Source: CAWDXG01 sp963822115
GTDB lineage: Bacteria > Myxococcota_A > Polyangia > Polyangiales > Polyangiaceae
Length of the DNA stretch: 64,000 nt
NCBI GenBank assembly: GCA_963822115.1
Contig: CAWGGM010000004.1
Location: 1 to 64,000, forward strand
Direction: 5' to 3'
The notes beneath the pieces were generated by a model. It ran no database searches. It was not told where the DNA came from and saw nothing but the letters and a program-made list of their open reading frames with translations. How positions within the stretch are numbered: position 1 is the stretch's first letter; each line of letters begins with the position of its first letter. This document shows, piece after piece, positions 22,255 through 30,922 of the stretch. Made by a program: the position numbers and the translations under genes.

Positions 22255-23274
22255 TCATGGAACCGCATACCTCTCCGCCATCGCCTTCACCGCGTCGCGC
22301 ATCTCCTCGCGCAGCGCCTTCGGTTTCTTCACTTCGATCAGCGCGCCGTAGCCGAGCAGCCAGCCTCGCAGTTCCATGGTGTCGGGAACGGTGGCGCGGA
22401 GGCGTTTGCGTGACGCTCCGTCGGAGGAGAGCTGCTGGTCCTTGGCGATGGGCGTCTCGGCGAGGGTGAGGGCGACCGATTCGTCGACGAGAGCCTCGAG
22501 CACGATGGGATCGCCGAGCGCGAAGCCGACGCCTCCGGAGGCGACGTGTTGGTCGAGATCGAAGCCGCGCGGGCGGCGGGCGCGCTTTTCGAGCGGTTCG
22601 GCGCGGGTCATGCGGTGGAGCAGCATGTGGTTCACGTCGTCGTAGTCCCAGAAGGTGCAGACGAGCGTGAGCACGCCGTCGCGCACGACCAGGCCCAGCG
22701 GATTGACCTCGTACTCCTTGGTGGAGCTGGTGCCGCGCTTCTTGTAGAGCGCGGTGAAGCGCCGGTCGTCGAGCAGCGCGGCGTACACGCCGTCGAGCAC
22801 GCGCTTCGGTACATCCGGCGGCAGCAGCGGATGGCCGCGCGGCACGACGCGCACCTTGCGCGGCCAGCTGGCGAGCTTGGCCGTCGCCGACTTCTTGAGC
22901 ACCTCGCGGGCGCGGGCGAAGTGCGGGTCGAGGCTCTTGAGCGTGGCGCGCGGCAGCACGGACGCGAGATACGCCTCGGTCATGCTGAAGGTGACCGCCG
23001 CAGGTACGCCCATGCCCGGGATCTCGACCAGCGGCGCCGAGCCGTCCCAGTACCAACCGTAGGGCTTGTCGCGATCGTCGCAGCGGAGCGTGGTGAAGCG
23101 CGCGGCGAGCCGCTCGAGATCGCGCTGGATGCTGCGGCGCGTGACCTGGATGCCCTCCTGGGCGAGCAGCGCCTCCAGCCGCGCCGTGTCGATACGGCGC
23201 GGAGAGCGCGGCACGTGGCGCATCAACGCCCACTGTCGATAGATCGTGTCGGCATCGTTCCCGGCGCGCGGCAT
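22255..23274 (-). CDS. WYL-domain transcriptional regulator
   Basis: A 339-residue regulator with an N-terminal winged helix (ADTIYRQWALMRHVPRSPRR, LLAQEGIQVTRRSIQRDLER) and a WYL domain starting near residue 150: FTALYKKRGTSSTKEYEVNP, LGLVVRDGVLTLVCTFWDYD and the WCX tail (ELRGWLLGYGALIEVKKPKA). WYL domains sense a nucleic-acid-like or small ligand and commonly control phage defence and DNA damage genes. Starts at ATG 23274, divergent from the PcfJ-like gene with a 66-base gap that contains CTGCGAC-N7-GTCGCAG. The same palindrome occurs again before 24622, so this protein likely controls both units. Confidence 0.85.
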   Translation of the reverse strand: MPRAGNDADTIYRQWALMRHVPRSPRRIDTARLEALLAQEGIQVTRRSIQRDLERLAARFTTLRCDDRDKPYGWYWDGSAPLVEIPGMGVPAAVTFSMTEAYLASVLPRATLKSLDPHFARAREVLKKSATAKLASWPRKVRVVPRGHPLLPPDVPKRVLDGVYAALLDDRRFTALYKKRGTSSTKEYEVNPLGLVVRDGVLTLVCTFWDYDDVNHMLLHRMTRAEPLEKRARRPRGFDLDQHVASGGVGFALGDPIVLEALVDESVALTLAETPIAKDQQLSSDGASRKRLRATVPDTMELRGWLLGYGALIEVKKPKALREEMRDAVKAMAERYAVP

Positions 23275-23299
23275 GACCGTCGAGTGTAGACGATCGCGC

Positions 23300-23320
23300 C
23301 TGCGACAGGACATGTCGCAG
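23300..23320. promoter_or_regulatory. Palindromic operator, site 1 (CTGCGAC-N7-GTCGCAG)
   Basis: CTGCGAC AGGACAT GTCGCAG lies in the divergent region between the WYL regulator and the PcfJ-like gene. Extended arms CTGCGACA...TGTCGCAG. The identical half-sites with the same 7-base spacing occur at 24581-24601. Confidence 0.75.
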
Positions 23321-23328
23321 CCCCGCCG

Positions 23329-23343
23329 CATGGAAATTCCATG
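23329..23343. promoter_or_regulatory. Palindrome overlapping the PcfJ-like start codon
   Basis: CATGGAA-A-TTCCATG is a perfect 7-1-7 inverted repeat whose right arm contains the ATG at 23341. It could be an mRNA hairpin or a second binding site. Confidence 0.4.
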
Positions 23344-24576
23344 TTCCGGCGCGGCTGGGTGTTCAAGGACGACAAGCTGCTCATGTTCGAGGAGGACTCG
23401 GTCCTGGTGCTGCGCGGATGGTCAGCATGTCGTGCCTGGTGGAAGACCGAGACGACGGGCTGGACCGCGACACGACCGCAGGGCACGTTGATCCGCGACA
23501 TCTGGTCGACCTCCCGGCCGCGCTATGTCGAGCGCTGGAAGGACGAGCCCGACGAGCAGAGGCGCATCGGCCTCCGGCTCCGGAGCGAGGCGGCGCGACG
23601 CTTCATCGCGCTCTTCCCTCCGGAAGTGTTGCGCGTGGTCAAGCCCTACCCCGAGCGGCAGTGGCACGTGCTGTCGCTGGTCGCGCGCTGCCCGGGTGCA
23701 CTCGATCTCGCACGCGACAACCCCGCCCTGGCCTTCGCGCTCGCGTCGAGCTGGGTGTTCCGCCCGCGGCGGGTGAAGCAGCCGATGCGCGCAGCGCGCG
23801 CCCTGGTGGGCAGGAAGCGCACTGCCATCCTCGAGGCGCTCGGCTTCCCCGCCTCCGCCGCGGTCGCGCGCGTACTGGCGAAGATCCCGCGGCGGGCGGT
23901 CAGCGTGCAGTCGCTATTGTATCTGCGCGCGACGCTGCTCGCACCCGATCCGCCCAAGGCGCTGCACCACCTGCCGCGGCTCGATGCGGGCGTGCTGCGG
24001 ATCCTGTGCGATCCCGCGCTCTTTGCGCTGTCGACCTGGTCGCTGCTGGAAGAGGTGGCTCGGGAGAGACCGAGCACGCAGCGCGCGGCGTACTTGCTGC
24101 GCGACACCGCGGCGATGCACCAGACGGTGCTTGGCACGCCGCTTGGCCCGCAGCGCTCGCTCGCGCGCCTCGAGCGGCTGCACGACGAGCTCGCGGGGGA
24201 GTTCCAGATCGGCTGTTGCCGGTTCGAAGCGCCCACCGAGCTACCGCCTCCGCCGCTGCCTGCCGGGCCCGGCATCGAGCCGCTGCGACGCGCCGCGGAC
24301 ATCATCGAGGAGGGGCGGACGATGCGGCACTGCGTGGGCAGCTACCTCGGGCGCGTGGCGACGGGCGCCGTGTACATCTACCGCATCACCGAGCCGGAGC
24401 GCGCCACGCTGAGCGTGCGCTTCACGCCGCACGGCTGGAAGGTCGACCAGCTGAGCGCCCCCGCCAATGCGCCCGTGTCCTACGCTACGCTCCAGAGCGT
24501 GAGCCACTGGCTCGCCCAGCACAGCCCCGGCCATCCCGGGCGCTGGGTCGACGAGGACGACGACATCCCGTTCTGA
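23341..24576 (+). CDS. PcfJ-like protein
   Basis: A 411-residue soluble protein. The C-terminal region has the PcfJ-like signature: IEEGRTMRHCVGSYLGRVAT, GAVYIYRITEPERATLSVRF and SAPANAPVS. The N-terminal ~300 residues are helical (LRSEAARRFIALFPPEVLRV, LALASSWVFRPRR-like Arg-rich segments). PcfJ proteins are encoded by conjugative plasmids and scattered accessory loci; the biochemical role is not established. It is divergent from a WYL regulator and followed after 45 bases by the phosphatase-ARH fusion gene. The start ATG 23341 lies in a palindrome; no strong RBS is visible. Confidence 0.7.
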   Translation: MFRRGWVFKDDKLLMFEEDSVLVLRGWSACRAWWKTETTGWTATRPQGTLIRDIWSTSRPRYVERWKDEPDEQRRIGLRLRSEAARRFIALFPPEVLRVVKPYPERQWHVLSLVARCPGALDLARDNPALAFALASSWVFRPRRVKQPMRAARALVGRKRTAILEALGFPASAAVARVLAKIPRRAVSVQSLLYLRATLLAPDPPKALHHLPRLDAGVLRILCDPALFALSTWSLLEEVARERPSTQRAAYLLRDTAAMHQTVLGTPLGPQRSLARLERLHDELAGEFQIGCCRFEAPTELPPPPLPAGPGIEPLRRAADIIEEGRTMRHCVGSYLGRVATGAVYIYRITEPERATLSVRFTPHGWKVDQLSAPANAPVSYATLQSVSHWLAQHSPGHPGRWVDEDDDIPF

Positions 24577-24580
24577 ATCG

Positions 24581-24601
24581 CTGCGACCAGTTGTGTCGCA
24601 G
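24581..24601. promoter_or_regulatory. Palindromic operator, site 2 (CTGCGAC-N7-GTCGCAG)
   Basis: CTGCGAC CAGTTGT GTCGCAG occupies the 45-base gap between the PcfJ-like gene and the phosphatase-ARH gene. Same arms and spacing as 23300-23320, 1.28 kb away. Confidence 0.75.
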
Positions 24602-24621
24602 GCAGCGTGTAGTGTGGAAAC

Positions 24622-26244
24622 GTGAAGACCTCCGCCACCGATCCCATCCGCGTCGACTTCGTTCCAGTCTCGGCTCTCGGTCTGCCGGGCCGCATCGGGA
24701 TGACGTTTGCCCCCGGCAAGAAGGCGCCCGGCATCGGCGGCCGCTGGGACCGCGACCTCGTGGCAGATCTGGACAGGCTGCGCGACGTGTACCGCACCAG
24801 CATGCTCGTCTCGCTGGTCGAGGACGACGAGCTGCGCCACCTCGGCATCACCGCGCTCGCCGACGGCTGCGCGGCCCTGGGCATGCAGCTCGTGCGCTTT
24901 CCGATCGTCGACGGCGGCGTGCCCGGCTCGCTCGCGGACTTCGACGCGCTGGTCGAGCGCATCGTGGCGACGGCGCGCGAGGGCGGCAACGTCGTCGTGC
25001 ACTGCCGCGGGGGGCTCGGCCGCACGGGGCTGGTCGCAGCGGCGTGTCTGGTCGCGTGCGGTCACGCGCCGGCCGAGGCCATCCGCCTGGTGCGGCGCAG
25101 TCGCCCCAGAACGGTCGAGACAGGTGAGCAGGAGCGCTTTGTCGAAGAGTACGCTGCGCTCGCCGAACGCCGCCCGACCAGCACAGCGCTGCCGGCTCCG
25201 TCGCGCTTCCGCGGCTCGCTACTCGGCGGCGCGCTCGGCGATGCGCTGGGCTATCCGATCGAGTTTTCCAGCAGCGGCTTCGGGCCAGAGCCGCCAGCGT
25301 CGCTCGCGCCCGACCACCACGGCCCGGCGGCCATCTCCGACGACACGCAGATGACGCTGTTCGCCGCGGAAGGCATCATCCGCGCGGTGCAGCGCGCGCA
25401 GCAGCGCGGTAGCGCCTCGCTGGTGAACGTCGTGCAGCACGCGCTGCTGCGCTGGCTTGCCACGCAGTCGCCCCGGCTGCAGCTCGATTCGCCCAGCGAG
25501 CGCGGCTGGCTCGTCGGCGACGCGCGCCTGCACGCGCGCCGGGCGCCCGGCAACACCAACCTCGGCGCGCTGCGTTCACAAGCCGCCGAGTGGCGAACGC
25601 CCAGCGTCGACCACCCTCCGAACAACAGCAAGGGCTGCGGCGCCATCATGCGCTCGGCGCCGTTCGGGCTGGCGGCGGCAACGCGCGAAGAAGCCTTCGA
25701 GGCCGCACGCGACACGGCGGTCGTCACGCACGGGCATCCGAGCGGATATCTGGCGGCCGCGTACTTCGCGGCGCTGGTGTTCGACGCGGCGCGCGGCACG
25801 TCGCTCGGCGAAGCGATGAGCGCAGCGGACGAGCTGCTCGCTCACGAACGCGCCTGCGACGAAGTGCGCGCTGCCGTCGCTGCGGCACAGGGCGTCGCAA
25901 CACGCGGCGTTCCCGACAGGAGCGCCATCGAGTCGCTCGGCGGCGGCTGGGTCGCCGAGGAAGCGCTCGCCATCGCGCTCTGCTGCGCCCTCACCGCAGG
26001 CGAGCCGTCGGAGGAGTCGATGCGCGCCGCGCTATGGCGCGCCGCAGCCCACGCCGGCGACAGCGACAGCACCGCCAGCCTGGTCGGCAACCTGCTCGGC
26101 GCCGCCTGGAGCGACCAGCAGCTTCCCCCGCGCTGGCTCGCCCAGCTCGAGCTCCGCGACACCCTCGAACGCATCGCCGAGGATCTGCACGCCTCGTCCG
26201 TCGTCGGAGCCCAGCTCGACTTCGAGTCGTATCCACCGAATTGA
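24622..26244 (+). CDS. Fusion: dual-specificity phosphatase + ADP-ribosylglycohydrolase
   Basis: A 540-residue two-domain protein. Residues ~10-180 are a cysteine phosphatase: GGNVVVHCRGGLGRTGLVAA gives H127-C128-x5-R134-T, with the general-acid region FPIVDGGVP near 93-101. Residues ~195-535 are an ADP-ribosylglycohydrolase (DraG/ARH): RGSLLGGALGDALGYPIEF, the Mg-binding SDDTQMT (239-245), NNSKGCGAIMRSAPFGLA, THGHPSGYLAAAYFAALVF and HAGDSDSTASLVGNLLGAAW with the second metal site. The fusion joins dephosphorylation with removal of ADP-ribose. GTG start at 24622, downstream of operator site 2. Likely part of the WYL-controlled locus. Confidence 0.85.
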   Translation: MKTSATDPIRVDFVPVSALGLPGRIGMTFAPGKKAPGIGGRWDRDLVADLDRLRDVYRTSMLVSLVEDDELRHLGITALADGCAALGMQLVRFPIVDGGVPGSLADFDALVERIVATAREGGNVVVHCRGGLGRTGLVAAACLVACGHAPAEAIRLVRRSRPRTVETGEQERFVEEYAALAERRPTSTALPAPSRFRGSLLGGALGDALGYPIEFSSSGFGPEPPASLAPDHHGPAAISDDTQMTLFAAEGIIRAVQRAQQRGSASLVNVVQHALLRWLATQSPRLQLDSPSERGWLVGDARLHARRAPGNTNLGALRSQAAEWRTPSVDHPPNNSKGCGAIMRSAPFGLAAATREEAFEAARDTAVVTHGHPSGYLAAAYFAALVFDAARGTSLGEAMSAADELLAHERACDEVRAAVAAAQGVATRGVPDRSAIESLGGGWVAEEALAIALCCALTAGEPSEESMRAALWRAAAHAGDSDSTASLVGNLLGAAWSDQQLPPRWLAQLELRDTLERIAEDLHASSVVGAQLDFESYPPN

Positions 26245-26256
26245 AAGGCGCCCCCC

Positions 26257-26460
26257 ATGCACTACGACACCTACAACCGCGAAGAGCGCGCCGCCTGCGC
26301 GCACCTGTTCCGTCTGCTGCACGAAGGCCTGGCCGACGAAGCTGCTTCGAGCCCGCTCGCGGACATGCTCGAGACGGTCACGCCGGAGCTCGAGTTCCAC
26401 GACGGCGCGCCGTCGCTGCGCCACGCCACGGGAACCGTCAAATGGTCCGCCGCCCCCTAG
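26257..26460 (+). CDS. Small hypothetical protein
   Basis: A 67-residue acidic protein (MHYDTYNREERAACAHLFRL, then LHEGLADEAASSPLADMLET) 12 bases after the phosphatase-ARH gene, so co-transcribed. The last ~15 residues (RHATGTVKWSAAP) look less conserved in style and the gene may be 3'-truncated. No family recognised. Confidence 0.55.
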   Translation: MHYDTYNREERAACAHLFRLLHEGLADEAASSPLADMLETVTPELEFHDGAPSLRHATGTVKWSAAP

Positions 26461-26463
26461 CAC

Positions 26464-27639
26464 TCACTTTGGCGTCAGCTTCAGGATGTGGCCGCTGACC
26501 TCGAGCCAGTAGACGCTGGTGTTGTCGACGGCGATGTCGACGGGGGCGGCTTGATTGGCTGCGAGGACGGTGGGCGTGCCGCCGTTGACGGGGACTTTCA
26601 GGATGTCACCGATGGCCGACATTGCGGAGCCGCTCTTCTGGTCGATCCAGTAGACGCTGGTGTCGTCCGCCGCGATGGCGATCGGGTAGGTCTGCCCCGA
26701 TGCCAGGGTCGCCTGCGGGCTGCCGCCAAGCGCTCTCATAATGGAATTCCCCGTCGTGTAGTAGACGGCGCCGTTGCGGGCGGCGATGGCCTGGCCGCCG
26801 TTCGTCGGCGCGATCGGCGATTCGTTGCCGCCCGCGGTCGGCACTCCTAGCACCTCGGCCTGGCCCATCCAGTAGACGTACCCCTGATCGATCGCGACGC
26901 CGTAGCCAGCAGGGTCCCCCGTGCCGAGGTGCTGGACGGTTCCCCCCTGGATCGGGATCTTGGCCATTCCGCCGAAGTCCACGGTGAAGTACACGCTCGT
27001 GGCGTCGACAGCGACGCCTTCTGGCGAAGCCGCAGTGGAGGCAAGCACCACATCCTTCCCGCCCGTCTTCCGCACCGAGTGCACGGCACCCGACGTGAAG
27101 CCGTGGCTGGTGAAGTAGACGTTGAAATCGTCCACGGCGATGTCGTCGACCAGTCCCGAGCTCAGCAGGGCAAGCACGCCGAGCTGCTGTTGGGTAGAGA
27201 TGCCGGTCTTCGGGATAGTCAGGACGTTGGAACCCTCGGTCCAGTACACGCGCTGGTCGTCGAGAGCGAGCGCCGTGCCTCCGGTCTGGACCGGCTGGAT
27301 CGTCTGCAGGCAGCGCCCTTGGGTGCACGTTCCGTTGCACAGCGTTCCGCCGCACGGGACGCTGGGCGCTCCGCCCTGCCCGCCGGCACCGCCCTGCCCG
27401 GCCGCGCCGGCGACCGCGCCGCTTCCCCCGCTGCCACCACCGGCTCCGCCGCCCGCCGTGCCGCCGGCGTCCGGGTCTACGAGCAGGCCGCCTGTACCGC
27501 CGCCCGCATCATGATGTCCGCTCGACTTCGATCCGCTGCACGCCGCCAACGCGCACGCCACAACCGGAAGCAACCAGCGAACCCCGGACGCCGCACCAGC
27601 CACGTCTCCAGACGAAAGCGCGCGCAACGTATTCCGCAT
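26464..27639 (-). CDS. Surface lipoprotein with beta-propeller repeats
   Basis: A 391-residue lipoprotein: hydrophobic lead LLPVVACALAAC with the lipid cysteine at about 34, a Gly/Ala linker, a cysteine cluster (CGGTLCNGTCTQGRCL), then repeated blades such as ALALDDQRVYWTEGSNVLTI, DIAVDDFNVYFTS, GVAVDATSVYFTV, PIAIAADDTSVYWID and DIAVDNTSVYWLEVSGHILK. Each blade is about 45 residues with D...VYW. ATG 27639 has GGGAGGG before it. Likely extracellular; function unknown. Converges on the DSP-ARH operon with 3 bases between. Confidence 0.8.
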   Translation of the reverse strand: MRNTLRALSSGDVAGAASGVRWLLPVVACALAACSGSKSSGHHDAGGGTGGLLVDPDAGGTAGGGAGGGSGGSGAVAGAAGQGGAGGQGGAPSVPCGGTLCNGTCTQGRCLQTIQPVQTGGTALALDDQRVYWTEGSNVLTIPKTGISTQQQLGVLALLSSGLVDDIAVDDFNVYFTSHGFTSGAVHSVRKTGGKDVVLASTAASPEGVAVDATSVYFTVDFGGMAKIPIQGGTVQHLGTGDPAGYGVAIDQGYVYWMGQAEVLGVPTAGGNESPIAPTNGGQAIAARNGAVYYTTGNSIMRALGGSPQATLASGQTYPIAIAADDTSVYWIDQKSGSAMSAIGDILKVPVNGGTPTVLAANQAAPVDIAVDNTSVYWLEVSGHILKLTPK

Positions 27640-27799
27640 GAAACCCTCCCAAGCTAAAGCCAATATGGAAGAGTCGCTCCATGGGGCGCTGCGGGTCAAC
27701 CGGCCCTGCTCCGCGCCCTGCCCTCGGCGCGTGTGACTCCAGGACTGCCCCGGCTGGGGTTGCCCGGAGACCGCCGGAGCGCGGCGCTGCGCCCGCGGC

Positions 27800-29438
27800 T
27801 CAACGCCGCGCTGCGAGCGGCGCGTTGTATTTTCCGTTGCCGTCAACGTCGACGTAGATGGGGTTGGTCAGCGCGACGGGGTAGACGCGGAAGCCGCCGG
27901 GCTCGCCGACCACCGGAACGAGCGGGCGCGCGCCCTTCACGAGCGCCACGACGTAGGCGTCGCGCTTCACATCCACGGTGAAGCGCGCGTCCAGCCGCGT
28001 CACGCTGCTGCGTCGGCGGCACGCGCCACTGATCGGTCTGCTTCCCATTGACGAACAGCAGCACGCGCGACACGTCGATCCACGGCGCCGCCTGCACCTC
28101 GATGTGCCCGACGGCCTTGCCGCTTCGCGCCTCGACCGTGTCGCCCAGGCCGCCGCCGTCGACCGAGAGGCGCACGAACGGGCCGGTGGTCAAGAACGAG
28201 CGCCCGGCACGCAGCGCATGCGCGAAGCTCTGCGGCGTGAGCGCGCCGGGGCGATCGCTTGCGACGCGCAGGTAGTTGCGCGGATAGCCGCCCTCGTTCT
28301 TGGTCAGGTGGTGGGTGTCGGAGTCGCCGGTGGCCGTGAAGCGGTAGCCGTGATCGAGCAGCCGGAACCAGTCGGGCAGCACGGCGCGCACGCCGGTCCG
28401 GTCGCCGTCGCGATAGCCGTTGAGCAGCTCCAGCGCGTTGAACGCGTACGAGGCGCCCGCGCGGTGGAACTCGGCGCGCTTCGCATCGAGCTTCGCGTCG
28501 TTGAAGTAGCCGATCTGCGGGAAGTGCGGGTGATAGACGTCGATGAGCGCCCCGGGAAAGCGCCGGCGCACCTCCGCGAAGATCTGGCTGGCGGTGCGCC
28601 CGCGCACCCGAACCGCGCCGCCGCGCGGCAGGCCGGGGTGGACTTCCAGCGGGAATGCGCCGTAGTGGCCCCAGTGCTGGGTGGTGATCTCCTCGCCGAC
28701 GATGCTGGTGAGGTAGCGCTCCGCCCCCAGCTTGCGGATGACCGGCGCGTAGTCGCTCAGCGTGTTGTGGTCGGTCGAGACGATGAGCTCGACACCGTCA
28801 GCGGCGAACTCGTCGACGCGCGCGCTCATCGGCACGACCGAGTCGAACGAGCGCTCGGCATGGACGTGGAAGTCGCCGCCCAGATAGCCCGTGCTGTCGA
28901 CCACGTGCGAAAGCGTTGTCTCCAGCCGCGCGCCGCGCGGACCCACCCGGAGCCCGCGCTCCACGTGCAGCGTCCACTCGGGCCCACGGCTGACGTACAC
29001 GTCGTAGCGGCCGGGCGGCACGCGGATGATCCCCTCGCCCGCCAGCGAGAAGACGCGGTTGTAGGCCGCCACGCCGCCGGCGATGCGCAGCGGATGATCG
29101 TCCCTGGTAAAGGCCGGAGCGCGCGAGCCGGCCGCGCCGAGGAAGGTCAGCTTGCACGGGATGAGCTGGTGCGTGACGGCGTCGCGCACCGAGAAGGCGA
29201 GCGGCGCCGACGCGCGGCGCGCGGGCGTGGGGCTGACCCGCTTGAGCGTGTAGGAAGCGTGCACGGCGTGCGCAACGTGGGGGACCGTCACGCGCCTGCT
29301 CCGGTGCGCAGCCGGGCGGGCATGCGAGCACGCCGGGACCGCAACGACCGCGGCGGCCGACGCCCAGAAGAGCCCACGCCACAGACCCCGGCCCAGCTGC
29401 CGCGCAGCGCGCGGTAACGACCGCAGGGGGGCTTTCAC
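27800..29438 (-). CDS. CehA/McbA-type PHP-domain metallohydrolase, frameshifted near the 3' end
   Basis: Starts GTG 29438 with an export signal (GLFWASAAAVVAVPAC). The body shows PHP metal motifs: GGDFHVHAERSFDS, VSTDHNTLSDY, IDVYHPHFPQIGYF and ATGDSDTHHLT. Such enzymes hydrolyse phosphoesters or carbamates. At about 28012 the frame breaks: WRVPPTQ continues one base later as VTRLDARFTVDVKRDAYVVA, GGFRVYPVALTNPIYVDVDG to a TGA at 27800. With the shift repaired the protein is about 545 residues, a normal length. An indel error or a fresh mutation are both possible. Confidence 0.75.
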
Positions 29439-29491
29439 CCCCCACAGCGTGACCGAATTCGCGCCGCCGTCAAACGCGACGGCCAGCGGCG

Positions 29492-29812
29492 CTAGGGACT
29501 CGCCAGACAGGTGCTCGGAGAGCCCGAGGAATCGCACTCGGTCCCGGCGGGACAACTGGAGTTGTCGCAGCCGAGCGCACAGATGTTGCCGATGCGGCAG
29601 TAGGCGTTGTCCCCGTAGCGCTTGGTGCAGATGTCGAGGTTGTTGTCGGGGCAGTCGACGGAGCACAGGCCCTTCATGTCCCCGCCCTTCACGCAGTACA
29701 GGCCGTCCGCACAGCCGTCGCCGCAAGGCTCGCTGAAACCCGCCTTGTGGCCACCTCCGCAAGCTCCCACCACGAGAGCCAGACATAGAAGCAGACGCCG
29801 CATCCCTCGCAT
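29492..29812 (-). CDS. Small cysteine-rich lipoprotein
   Basis: A 106-residue protein. MRGMRRLLLCLALVVGAC is a lipoprotein signal with lipobox VGAC. The mature part has about 14 cysteines in pairs (CGDGCADGLYC, CSVDCPDNNLDIC, CALGCDNSSC), like small disulfide-rich modules found in myxobacterial surface proteins. AGGAGG lies 6 bases before ATG 29812. It precedes the PHP gene on the same strand with 54 bases between, so they may be co-transcribed. Confidence 0.75.
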   Translation of the reverse strand: MRGMRRLLLCLALVVGACGGGHKAGFSEPCGDGCADGLYCVKGGDMKGLCSVDCPDNNLDICTKRYGDNAYCRIGNICALGCDNSSCPAGTECDSSGSPSTCLASP

Positions 29813-29889
29813 AGCAACCTCCTGATGGAACACGGTAACCTGCCACCGGGATACTCCGCAAGTGGTGGAGTTTTCGCTACTCTCGCGCC

Positions 29890-30828
29890 ATGGCGCTCCC
29901 CCGCCCGTTCAAGCCCGGCCCCTTCGACGCGCTGCCCGACGCGCCGCGGCGCCCGCACATCTACTTCGAGACCAGCGAGCGCCGGCTGGAGATGACGTCG
30001 CAGCCATTCGGAAAGATCGGTATCCGGCTGCGCGAGCACGGACAGGGACCGCCGCTGCTGCTGGTGCACGGGCTGATGACGAGCAGCTATTCATTCCGCT
30101 ACGTGATGGAACCTCTGGGCCGGCACTTCCGCGTCATCGTGCCGGATCTGCCCGGCGCCGGGCAGAGCGACAAGCCGGACGCGCGCTACAGCGGCGCGGC
30201 GCTGGCGACCTGGATCGTCGAGCTGGTCGATGCGCTCGGCATCCGCGGCTGTGCGGCCATCGGCAACTCGCTGGGCGGCTACCTGTGCATGCGCGCCGCG
30301 CTGGACGAGCCGGGCCTGTTCGGAAAGCTGATCGACATGCACTCGCCGGGCCTGCCCGAGGCGCGCCTGACGGCGCTGCACGCGGCGCTGTCCGTGCCGG
30401 GCGTGCAGGCCGCGCTGGCGCGCTGGGTGCGGCGCGATCCCGAGCGCTGGGCGCACAGGAACGTGCACTACTTCGACGAGAGCCTCAAATCGCGAGAAGA
30501 AGCCCGCGAATACGCCGCAGCCATCTCCGACGCCGCCGGCGCACGCGCCTTCGTGCGCTATCTGGCCGACGCCCTGGCGCCGCGCGAGCTCGGGGACTTC
30601 GTCGCCCAGCTCGAAGCGCTGCGCGCAGCGGGCAAGCCCTTCCCTTCGGAGCTGCTGATGCTGTACGCGACCGAGGATCCGATGGTGCCCCCGGACGTGG
30701 GCCGCCGCCTGCACGCGCTCGTGCCCGGCGCCGAGCTGGTCTGGCTCGAGCAGAGCTCCCACTTCTGCCACGTCGACAGCCCGGAGCGCGTGGTGGAGAT
30801 CGCGCTCGGCTTCTTCGGTGCGGGCTGA
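29890..30828 (+). CDS. Alpha/beta hydrolase
   Basis: A 312-residue serine hydrolase. LLLVHGLMTSSYSFR gives the oxyanion region (H60-G61), GNSLGGY the nucleophile elbow with S127, LYATEDPMVPP the acid and SSHFCHVDSPE the catalytic histidine. The DLPGAGQSDKP loop is typical of esterase/epoxide-hydrolase/haloalkane dehalogenase relatives. No signal peptide. Single gene. Substrate not predictable. Confidence 0.9.
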   Translation: MALPRPFKPGPFDALPDAPRRPHIYFETSERRLEMTSQPFGKIGIRLREHGQGPPLLLVHGLMTSSYSFRYVMEPLGRHFRVIVPDLPGAGQSDKPDARYSGAALATWIVELVDALGIRGCAAIGNSLGGYLCMRAALDEPGLFGKLIDMHSPGLPEARLTALHAALSVPGVQAALARWVRRDPERWAHRNVHYFDESLKSREEAREYAAAISDAAGARAFVRYLADALAPRELGDFVAQLEALRAAGKPFPSELLMLYATEDPMVPPDVGRRLHALVPGAELVWLEQSSHFCHVDSPERVVEIALGFFGAG

Positions 30829-30922
30829 GCACCGAGCACGGTCGGCGCCGAAGCCGCTCCCGGCGTGCCAGCCCCTCGAATATGAGGTAGGGTTGTCATC
30901 CAGGTGTCCCAAGGGAGGGTCC

